From: 2-01-FULL-39-10-A sp964565795
GTDB lineage: Bacteria; Patescibacteriota; Microgenomatia; Levybacterales; UBA12049
Length of the DNA: 12,055 nucleotides
NCBI GenBank assembly: GCA_964565795.1
Contig: CAZMGC010000030.1
Location: 1-12,055 of the forward strand
Reading direction: 5' to 3'
Shown: positions 6,890 through 12,055 of the stretch, one piece after another
How positions within the stretch are numbered: the first letter of the stretch is position 1
How the letters are laid out: each line of letters starts with the position of its first letter
Made by a program: the position numbers and the translations under genes
Notes under the pieces: generated by a model
The model's database searches: none
What the model was told of the DNA's origin: nothing
The model's input: only the letters and a program-made list of their open reading frames with translations

Positions 6890-6920
6890 TAGCCTCGCAA
6901 GGCCTGGCCTTGCGAGGCTA
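6890..6920. repeat. REP-like palindrome, copy 1 (opposite orientation)
   Basis: The copy has 15-nt arms TAGCCTCGCAAGGCC and its exact complement around a single central T. It is the same as the two copies flanking the RAYT gene except that the central base is T rather than A, so it is their reverse complement. It lies in the 3' flank of the PsbP-like gene and may also stop or stabilise that transcript, although no T-run follows. Confidence 0.9.
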
Positions 6921-6974
6921 AGATTATAGGCCAATATTTTTATGGAATGTTCGGAGTGGAAGATTTACGATGAT

Positions 6975-7505
6975 TTAATTTCCGGTGTACTTAAAAGATC
7001 GTGCAATCTGATCCAGTTCATCATATAAGTCTTCTGAGGTCGTGGAGAAGATATAAACCCAGTTATTAATGTATATATAGTATGATTTTTGCTTAACGCC
7101 TTGATCAGGAAATTCTACTATTCTTGAGATTGATTCGTATGGGCTGTCTGATATTTTTTCTACATCCGAGAAAATTAAATTTCTTTTTGTGTCAAAATCA
7201 GAAACATAATCATCTAGGTTGTCAAAGTTCGTTCCATTTCTATTGACGCTTATTTTTCCACTTTGCGAATTTATGGTTATTTGATTTGTTTCGTCTACAG
7301 TCTGAAATTCAGGTGGCAATTCAACGCTAAAGTTTAAATACTTTGATTCAATAACTGATGTCTCTATCGAAACCTCAGTAGGGATAAGTAAGGTTGTTTT
7401 TAGTTTTTGAAAATTAGAATGATCTAATAAAAAGCCAAAGATAATTATAATTGCTATTAATGTAAAGGAGATAAACTTTATGTTAAGTTGCTTTTTCTTT
7501 TTCAT
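6975..7505 (-). CDS. Membrane-anchored PsbP/DUF1795-like small protein
   Basis: This 176-residue protein has a Lys-rich start (MKKKKQ), one hydrophobic segment (about residues 10-27), and an extracytoplasmic domain (about 50-173). The pattern YLNFSVELPPEF, then paired strands ITINSQSGKISVNR, then YIYINNWVYIFSTTS and a final helix DELDQIARSFKY, is the layout of PsbP-like folds. This is a pattern-level match, not a proven family. The ATG is separated by 1 nt from the stop of the M23 peptidase gene, with no ribosome binding site, so translation is probably by reinitiation. Such proteins are generally of unknown role; here it may be a partner or regulator of the peptidase (inference). Confidence 0.75.
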   Translation of the reverse strand: MKKKKQLNIKFISFTLIAIIIIFGFLLDHSNFQKLKTTLLIPTEVSIETSVIESKYLNFSVELPPEFQTVDETNQITINSQSGKISVNRNGTNFDNLDDYVSDFDTKRNLIFSDVEKISDSPYESISRIVEFPDQGVKQKSYYIYINNWVYIFSTTSEDLYDELDQIARSFKYTGN

Positions 7506-7506
7506 A

Positions 7507-9984
7507 TCAATATCTATACTTTAGCGTACTGCTTTCGGTATATAGTTTCAATAGGTTTTCACCTGTCTTTTCTTCTTTAAAAACCTGTCTATTCTTAGCG
7601 TCATAAGTATAAATCTTAGTTTTGTTCTGAGATATGTTATAGATGAGGCCTAGAAGATTTTTATCTTTCATACTGAAAACCTCAGCTACGGTTTCGAGAT
7701 TTTTAGTTTTTAAATTATAAAATAATGAAATTAAGGTGCTATTTTTAGGAAAGGTTACCTTAGGTTTATTATTTTGCTGTCCTGAGATAACATTAAGCGT
7801 TGAAAGAATGGAGCCCACGGACACTTTATAAGTAAGGATTAGTTTATTTCCTGCAGCATCCGTAATTGTTGAAACACGGTTTCCTGATGAATTTAAAGTT
7901 GAAATATTTATGATCCCAGAATTATCTAAGCCTTTTACTTCTATCCTTTTTAAGGCTGTAGAGTAATAAATCTCAGCCTCAGGAGGAGTTTTATCAATAT
8001 TGAATACAACTGATTTTAGATTCTCAATATTCTCATCGTTATCTACTGAATAAAACTCAAGAGTATGTTCACCTTCAGAAGTAAACGAGATTGGATTTTC
8101 ATATTTTTTCCAGTCACCATTCGCCTTTTTATAAAAAATATAATCAACTCCTAGTCCATTTTCATTATCAATCGCACTTAGATCTACCAAAACATCTGAT
8201 CTATACCATTTACCTGTCCCTTTTTCTCCATTTAGGATTGCAGATGTATTCGCAGGAATAATATCTTTTCTTTCAGCAACTAAAGCAAATCTAGTCAAAT
8301 GATTTATTTCCGCAGATGCTTTTTTATTTTCTAAATCTACCTCTGTATCTTCTTTTACCCAGTCAATCCCATCTGAAGTTGAATAAATAGATAAAGTTTC
8401 CAGTGTAATTCTAGATAAATCGAGGTCGGAAAAGTCTATGGTGAGAGAAAATGGTTTATTAAAATTAGTAACTTCATTTCCTGATAAGTCTTCAGCGGTC
8501 ACTTCTATGGTCGGTCCGATTGATCTAAGTAAATCTGATATTCTCTGAATCGGAGCAGAAATTATTTCAAGAATTAAATTCCGATTTGTTGCACCTTCCG
8601 GAAAGTTTATTGAATTTCTCCCGCTTACGAAAAAACCTCCGTTGGAATCTAAAGTAGTATCTAGTTCATCAATTTTTTCTTTCCATAAGTAATAACTTTT
8701 ATTTCCAGTTCTATTTGACCCATTATAAAAAAATAAATAATTTTCCCAAGGATCTGGATTTTTAGATTGCCATCCGAAAGGATCTGTTACCCCATCAGGA
8801 ATGTTGTCCTCAAAATCCCCGTCGTTATTTTTATCTTGAACTACCATAAAATGAATATGCGCTCCATCTTCTCCTTTAGGCCTGACATTCCCAGTTGCTC
8901 CAACTTTACCAATAACATCTCCGGAGTCAACCTGAATTTCTTGGCCAGGAGCGTTTGTAATCAGCCCGTCTGATTCCAAATGATAATATCTGGTCTGATA
9001 TCCATTTCCATGATCGATATAAATTGCATTCCCGCAGGGTCCACAGGTATTAATAAGTTTCGCAGTTCCAGAATATGCAGCTAAAACTTCATCCCCGTAT
9101 TCAACTTTTGCAGGCGTTCCATAATCATATCCATCATGAGAAGAGTAATCTTCATCAAAATTTCTTTCTCCACCTTTAAAAAAAATAATTGAGTTTTGCG
9201 CAGCAATTGGCTCAGTTAAATTCGTACTCAATAAAGGATACTCGTGGTCGAAAAAGGAATTTATCGAAAGAGCGGCATCGTTAAAAGATAATCCTTTTCC
9301 TTTATAATCCCACGGTAAATCGAGGAAAGGAGTAGGGGGAGTTGGCGTGGGAGATGGAGAAGGAGAAGGACTGGGTGTAGGAGAGGGCGCGATCTGATAA
9401 TCAAATGCGATTTCTAGATTATCAATATTTGCAGACCAGGCTACCGGGCCGGCACGATTGATTCTAAAAATAAAATTATTTGATCTTATGTTTGCTGCAT
9501 TAAGACAGTTTATAAAATCCACGCCGTTTATGGAGGTTACATTGTATGTCTGAATGTTTTGACTAACTAAGGAAGTCATGGTCCACTTATCGGAAGGATC
9601 TTGGCAATTTGCAGGAAAAGGAATTCCGGGATTTGATCCTAAAACAGAAACTCCCGCATAAGTAGATATATCAGATTTTCCAGTTACTCTAATTCTTACG
9701 CCCGTTATTACTGAGTTACTAGGAATTCCGAAGTCTCCAAAATCTCGAAAATAGAGGTTTGCTGCTCCAAGTCCTAATGCTCGATTGCAAGTTAGTCCGT
9801 CAGTGGCTGAGCAGTTTGATAAATCAGTATATTTATTTGAAGTGTTTCCGCTAATATTATCGGTTGTTACTGTGGCGGCGCTTCTATAGATAGTAGTATC
9901 TGCAGAAATTGACTTTGAGGAGCAATAAAATAATAACCCAAATAACAGGCAGAAAGAAGACAGCCTAAGTGCACTTCTTGGCAT
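7507..9984 (-). CDS. Secreted M23 (LytM-type) metallopeptidase with accessory beta domains
   Basis: The gene encodes 825 residues from ATG 9984. A signal peptide (LLFGLLF core, probable cut after SISA, residue 28) is followed by a beta-rich domain (about 30-197) with several Cys, a SPSP/TPTP linker (199-219), and the peptidase domain (about 230-420). The zinc-site pattern is present: HDGYD (His283, Asp287), YYH (His335) and HIH (His376, His378). This predicts an active zinc endopeptidase, typically cutting peptidoglycan cross-bridges. Directly after HIH comes DKNNDGDFED (384-393), an EF-hand-like calcium loop. Further on are a beta region (about 470-575), an Ig/OmpL47-like domain (about 584-666) and a beta-rich C terminus. 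A TTG at 10032 would add 16 residues, but ATG 9984 gives the better signal peptide. It is the first gene of a pair. Its promoter is not clear; the intergenic region to the RAYT gene contains a REP palindrome. Confidence 0.88.
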   Translation of the reverse strand: MPRSALRLSSFCLLFGLLFYCSSKSISADTTIYRSAATVTTDNISGNTSNKYTDLSNCSATDGLTCNRALGLGAANLYFRDFGDFGIPSNSVITGVRIRVTGKSDISTYAGVSVLGSNPGIPFPANCQDPSDKWTMTSLVSQNIQTYNVTSINGVDFINCLNAANIRSNNFIFRINRAGPVAWSANIDNLEIAFDYQIAPSPTPSPSPSPSPTPTPPTPFLDLPWDYKGKGLSFNDAALSINSFFDHEYPLLSTNLTEPIAAQNSIIFFKGGERNFDEDYSSHDGYDYGTPAKVEYGDEVLAAYSGTAKLINTCGPCGNAIYIDHGNGYQTRYYHLESDGLITNAPGQEIQVDSGDVIGKVGATGNVRPKGEDGAHIHFMVVQDKNNDGDFEDNIPDGVTDPFGWQSKNPDPWENYLFFYNGSNRTGNKSYYLWKEKIDELDTTLDSNGGFFVSGRNSINFPEGATNRNLILEIISAPIQRISDLLRSIGPTIEVTAEDLSGNEVTNFNKPFSLTIDFSDLDLSRITLETLSIYSTSDGIDWVKEDTEVDLENKKASAEINHLTRFALVAERKDIIPANTSAILNGEKGTGKWYRSDVLVDLSAIDNENGLGVDYIFYKKANGDWKKYENPISFTSEGEHTLEFYSVDNDENIENLKSVVFNIDKTPPEAEIYYSTALKRIEVKGLDNSGIINISTLNSSGNRVSTITDAAGNKLILTYKVSVGSILSTLNVISGQQNNKPKVTFPKNSTLISLFYNLKTKNLETVAEVFSMKDKNLLGLIYNISQNKTKIYTYDAKNRQVFKEEKTGENLLKLYTESSTLKYRY

Positions 9985-10051
9985 GATTTTACCTATTAAA
10001 TTGAGGGTAGTCCCTAGAATTTTAAAAATCAATAGTTTCGGAATAGCAATT

Positions 10052-10082
10052 TAGCCTCGCAAGGCCAGGCCTTGCGAGGCTA
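10052..10082. repeat. REP-like palindrome, copy 2 (left flank of RAYT)
   Basis: The palindrome is 31 nt: 15-nt perfect arms TAGCCTCGCAAGGCC and complement around a central A. Local complementarity extends to 10049-10085 (18-bp arms). It is identical to the copy at 10798-10828, in the same orientation. It lies between the divergent M23 and RAYT genes. Confidence 0.95.
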
Positions 10083-10134
10083 AATGATTAATTTAAAATT
10101 TTCTTTTGGGTGGATTTTATGTTACTTTAAAATT

Positions 10135-10794
10135 ATGCCTGCCAAGAATAGAAGGAAGAGCTATCTGGAGAACGGCTACTACCATCTCTATAATAGGGGC
10201 GTAGAAAAAAGAAAAATTTTTCTTGATCAAGAAGACTACTTTGTTTTTCTTTCTTACCTTAAGGAATATTTATTACCGAAAAACGAAAAGGAGCTTTCTG
10301 AAAAACTTAATAACCCCAAGACTTCCTATAAAGAAAAAGACAAAGTGCTTAAATTGTTAAATTTAAATAATTTTTCTAAAGAAATAAAGCTAATTGCGTA
10401 TTGCTTGATGCCAAATCATTTTCATTTTTTTGTCAAGCAAAATCATTCTAATAGCATAGATAGATTTATGAACTCTGTTTTTACCAGGTATTCAATGTAT
10501 TTCAATAGAAAATATAAAAGAGTTGGTTCTTTATTTCAGGGTGTTTACAAGGCGGTACTGGTAGAAAGCGATGGTCAATTTCTACATTTGTCAAAATACA
10601 TCCATAAGCAGGCTATTAGACTAAATACGCCTAGTTCATATGAAGATTATCTTGGATTTAGAAAAACTGAATGGGTTGATCCTGGAGAAGTTTTAAATAA
10701 TTTTTCTAATGAATATTCGAAGTTGTCGTATGAAGATTTTGTAAAAGAATTTAATGACTTTGAAAAAATTGAGAATTTGATAATTGAGGATTGA
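10135..10794 (+). CDS. REP-associated tyrosine transposase (RAYT, Y1/HUH family)
   Basis: This 219-residue Y1 transposase is related to IS200/IS605 TnpA and cuts and joins single-stranded DNA at REP hairpins. Features in order are the family start YYHLYNRG (15-22) with KIFLDQEDYFVF, then the metal-binding HUH motif MPNHFHFF (His95, His97), then RYSMYFNRKYKRVGSLFQG (118-136). The last contains the likely catalytic Tyr (Tyr119 or Tyr122) and the GSLFQG motif usual for the family. The length is normal and the frame intact, so it may be active. ATG 10135 is preferred over 10084 because the family conservation begins just after it and the upstream codons overlap the REP. Identical palindromes flank the gene, the right one starting 4 nt after the stop, which is the known REPtron arrangement. 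There is no sign of a target duplication, as expected for HUH enzymes. Confidence 0.92.
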   Translation: MPAKNRRKSYLENGYYHLYNRGVEKRKIFLDQEDYFVFLSYLKEYLLPKNEKELSEKLNNPKTSYKEKDKVLKLLNLNNFSKEIKLIAYCLMPNHFHFFVKQNHSNSIDRFMNSVFTRYSMYFNRKYKRVGSLFQGVYKAVLVESDGQFLHLSKYIHKQAIRLNTPSSYEDYLGFRKTEWVDPGEVLNNFSNEYSKLSYEDFVKEFNDFEKIENLIIED

Positions 10795-10797
10795 AGT

Positions 10798-10828
10798 TAG
10801 CCTCGCAAGGCCAGGCCTTGCGAGGCTA
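10798..10828. repeat. REP-like palindrome, copy 3 (right flank of RAYT)
   Basis: This is a 31-nt palindrome identical to the copy at 10052-10082. Pairing extends to 10796-10830 (GTTAG...CTAAC). It follows the RAYT stop by 3 nt and forms the right boundary of the presumed RAYT unit. Confidence 0.95.
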
Positions 10829-10840
10829 ACGCTATAGGTT

Positions 10841-10864
10841 TTGAGAATTTATGCTCAAGTTTTT
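10841..10864 (+). terminator. Weak terminator downstream of RAYT
   Basis: On the plus strand TTGAG (10841-10845) and CTCAA (10854-10858) flank an 8-nt loop and are followed by G and five T. The stem is short, but the position after the RAYT unit and the T-run fit a terminator. Confidence 0.35.
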
Positions 10865-10911
10865 AAAAAAATGTTCCCAGTTGATATTAGGACTGTAGTA
10901 TATTATTAAAA

Positions 10912-11559
10912 TCAAAATCCTAGGAGGCGGATGGCGGAGTCACTTAGTCCACCGATAATATTTCCTAATGAAAATCCACCGATTGGGAAAAGCATAAGTG
11001 CGAAGATGATGAAAAATCCTACATTTCCTAATGAAAGATAAGAACGGGATAAATCTTCTGGAAGGAAAAGCGCAAATATCTTAGATCCATCAAGTGGAGG
11101 AATTGGTAAAAGATTAAAGATCGCGAGACTTATGTTAATCGTTATAGTCAGTCCTAGAACTAACCCTAAAAGACTACTTGTTAAAACCTCGAAAATTGAT
11201 GCGCCTGGGAAAAGTAGATGAGAAATAAGAGCTGCTACTGCAGCGATTAGAAAATTAGTTCCAGGTCCAGCTAATGATACTAATGCCATATCTTTTCGAG
11301 GCTCTTTCAAATTAAATGGGTCAACTGGAACTGGTTTGGCGGCTCCGAAAATTACAGGAGAACCTGAAATTACCAGAAGAAGAGGCAGAATTATAGACAT
11401 TAATGGATCTATGTGGGGTACAGGGTTTAGCGTAAGTCGTTTGAGCAACCTAGCTGTGGGATCTCCTAATTTATCAGCTACAAATCCGTGGGCGACTTCA
11501 TGAAGAATTACAGATGGCACTAAAATAGCGAGGGAAATTAAAGCTAATTCTATATTCAT
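10912..11559 (-). CDS. Site-2-type zinc metalloprotease, family M50 (membrane)
   Basis: This 215-residue polytopic membrane protease probably cleaves membrane-embedded or membrane-adjacent substrates such as anti-sigma factors. Visible hallmarks are HEVAH (His20, Glu21, His24; HExxH zinc/catalytic site) in the first hydrophobic segment, GAAKPVPVDPFN (72-83), SLAGPGTN (95-102), and the third zinc ligand in NLLPIPPLDG (149-158, Asp157). It lacks a PDZ domain, as in the small SREBP-cleaving-type (YwhC-like) subgroup common near tRNA-synthetase and ribosomal genes. An ATG 9 nt upstream (11568) overlaps the -10 box, so ATG 11559 is the likely start, with no leader at all. It is divergent from L28. 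Confidence 0.92.
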   Translation of the reverse strand: MNIELALISLAILVPSVILHEVAHGFVADKLGDPTARLLKRLTLNPVPHIDPLMSIILPLLLVISGSPVIFGAAKPVPVDPFNLKEPRKDMALVSLAGPGTNFLIAAVAALISHLLFPGASIFEVLTSSLLGLVLGLTITINISLAIFNLLPIPPLDGSKIFALFLPEDLSRSYLSLGNVGFFIIFALMLFPIGGFSLGNIIGGLSDSAIRLLGF

Positions 11560-11566
11560 AAAAACC

Positions 11567-11575
11567 ATTTTACCA
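11567..11575 (-). promoter_or_regulatory. Extended -10 promoter of the M50 protease gene
   Basis: On the minus strand TGG-TAAAAT has its hexamer at 11572-11567, and the match continues to TCTGGTAAAAT, the same string as at the tRNA promoter. No good -35 box is seen, so the extended -10 probably compensates. The predicted start near 11560 coincides with the ATG at 11559. Confidence 0.65.
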
Positions 11576-11593
11576 GATTTTTAAAAGAGAGGT

Positions 11594-11622
11594 TTGAGTT
11601 TAGCTATAATTTTTTGTATAAT
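11594..11622 (+). promoter_or_regulatory. Promoter of the L28 gene
   Basis: TTGAGT (11594-11599), a 17-nt spacer and TATAAT (11617-11622) are present. The predicted start near 11629 is about 2 nt before ATG 11631. The ATG at 11625 lies only 2 nt beyond the -10 and would not be on the transcript. A second TATAAT at 11605-11610 has no suitable -35 partner. Confidence 0.75.
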
Positions 11623-11630
11623 ATATGCCT

Positions 11631-11924
11631 ATGAGTAGCGGATTTAAATGTTATAACTGCGGAAAAGGAAATATGATAGGACATAATGTTTCCCACGCAA
11701 AAAACAGAACTCGAAAAGTATTTAGACCAAATCTTCATCCTGCAAGAATTGTTGTGGATGGAACATCCATGAGAGTTAGACTTTGCACAAAATCTTTAAG
11801 GCTTGTTAGCGGCAAAGATACTAGATCTAAGAAATCCGTTCGACAGGCTCAGGATAAAATCGCTGCAAGTCTAAAAGAAAAAGAAGTTTCCACTGTAGCA
11901 CCAGTTGCAGCAGGTTTAGCCTAA
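11631..11924 (+). CDS. rpmB: Ribosomal protein bL28
   Basis: This 97-residue large-subunit protein is recognised by its N-terminal block CYNCGKGNMIGHNVSHAKN (7-25), the following RKVFRPNLHP (28-37) and RVRLCTKSLRL (48-58). It is of the zinc-ribbon (C+) type but imperfect: the first pair is CYNC (Cys7, Cys10), while the second is Cys52-Thr-Lys-Ser55, with Ser in place of the last Cys. The tail after about residue 62 is Lys/Ala-rich and longer than in compact L28 proteins. The start at 11631 is chosen from the promoter position; no Shine-Dalgarno sequence is present. The 3' end overlaps the convergent gene at the window edge. Confidence 0.95.
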   Translation: MSSGFKCYNCGKGNMIGHNVSHAKNRTRKVFRPNLHPARIVVDGTSMRVRLCTKSLRLVSGKDTRSKKSVRQAQDKIAASLKEKEVSTVAPVAAGLA

Positions 11925-12055
11925 GTTAAGTTTTTTTAAGAATTCTTCGCCTTTTTCGTACCCGTTTTTAAAATCTTTATAACTCATCGGTCTTTTTCCT
12001 TCAACGTGAACATAATTCATGGGATGAAGTTTTATAATAACTTCTTTATTTGTTA
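11916..12055 (-). CDS. 3' end of an unrecognised gene (partial)
   Basis: On the minus strand an open frame enters from the right edge and ends with TAA at 11918-11916. The 45 visible C-terminal residues include KLHPMNYVHVEGKRPMSY and YEKGEEFLKKLNLG, a natural-looking ending with a charged amphipathic helix. The family cannot be named from this piece. Its end overlaps the end of the convergent L28 gene by 9 nt, leaving no room for a separate terminator between them. Confidence 0.65.
   Translation of the reverse strand, partial: TNKEVIIKLHPMNYVHVEGKRPMSYKDFKNGYEKGEEFLKKLNLG

Larger units (their letters stand above)
6661..6974. other. Gene-free 314-nt regulatory interval
   Basis: No coding frame of note is present. 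From left to right the interval holds the promoter of the 194-aa gene, a weak minus-strand terminator-like hairpin, a perfect AT-rich hairpin, a possible promoter with a consensus DnaA box in its spacer, and a REP-like palindrome about 54 nt past the end of the PsbP-like gene. These are listed separately. Confidence 0.7.

Noticed and set aside
6923..6928. TATAAT on the minus strand next to the REP palindrome
   Set aside because: There is no acceptable -35 partner, and the predicted start would lie within the palindrome.
994..9000. Short frames inside the large genes on either strand
   Set aside because: They overlap well-supported genes, show no start signals and have compositions typical of shadow frames.
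9986..9991. TAAAAT as -10 box of the M23 gene
   Set aside because: It ends 1 nt before ATG 9984, so a start placed by it would fall inside the coding region, and no later in-frame ATG keeps the signal peptide.
9985..10032. TTG start giving 16 more residues to the M23 peptidase
   Set aside because: ATG 9984 is followed at once by a well-formed signal peptide, and the extension adds nothing recognisable.
10128..10133. TAAAAT as -10 box of the RAYT gene
   Set aside because: It also ends 1 nt before the ATG; the RAYT promoter remains unidentified.
6890..10828. The three palindromes as a CRISPR array or as terminators
   Set aside because: They are far apart with unrelated sequence between them, they are perfect palindromes, and no T-run follows. 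The RAYT context explains them better.
443..11924. Alternative genetic code with TGA as Gly or Trp
   Set aside because: Several well-defined genes (228-aa gene, M23 peptidase, RAYT, M50 protease) end at TGA in the expected place, and no gene needs TGA readthrough.

Overview
This AT-rich window looks like a chromosomal segment of a candidate phyla radiation (Patescibacteria) bacterium, plausibly Microgenomates-like. That placement is an inference. It rests on the compact gene packing, the abundance of single-pass or secreted proteins with Ser/Thr/Pro linkers, L28 next to an M50-family protease, and very short or absent mRNA leaders. No marker gene in the window settles it. TGA is used as a stop (several genes end with it), so the code appears standard.

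Layout, left to right. At 1-134 a leftward tRNA pair begins: tRNA-Thr(UGU), complete with encoded CCA, then tRNA-Tyr(GUA), cut by the window edge. At 219-402 there is no ORF, but a textbook promoter (TTGACA-17-TATACT, minus strand) drives a stretch that folds into a long rod of nested long-range stems with a GNRA hairpin. This is a strong candidate for a structured non-coding RNA of about 185 nt (6S-like in size and overall shape, or new) and is the most interesting item here. From 443 to 6645 a leftward run of four genes encodes envelope or secreted proteins. Two are small signal-anchor proteins sharing an AYRPT N-terminal motif, one is a helical single-pass protein, and one is a 1286-residue multidomain secreted protein (five SdrD B-like/Cna-B-like repeats, a beta-helix-like region, and a C-terminal carbohydrate-binding-like domain). 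The last two overlap by ATGA and are probably translationally coupled.

The stretch 6661-6974 has no gene but holds a REP-like palindrome, an AT-rich perfect hairpin, a consensus DnaA box inside a possible promoter, and a weak terminator. From 6975 to 9984 a two-gene leftward operon encodes a secreted M23 (LytM-type) metallopeptidase with accessory beta domains and a small membrane-anchored PsbP-like protein. From 10052 to 10828 a rightward REP-associated tyrosine transposase (RAYT) is bracketed by two identical 31-nt REP palindromes. At 10912-11559 there is a leftward M50 site-2-type protease, divergent from a rightward ribosomal protein L28 gene. At the right edge the 3' end of an unrecognised leftward gene overlaps the end of L28.

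Two themes run through the window. First, most identifiable promoters place the predicted transcription start within about 0-6 nt of the best ATG, and no convincing Shine-Dalgarno sequence is seen, so leaderless or near-leaderless translation looks like the local norm. This moves five starts downstream of the longest-ORF starts. Second, promoters sit 5-14 nt after the preceding stop codon, so neighbouring same-strand genes are transcribed as separate short units, except the two coupled pairs.
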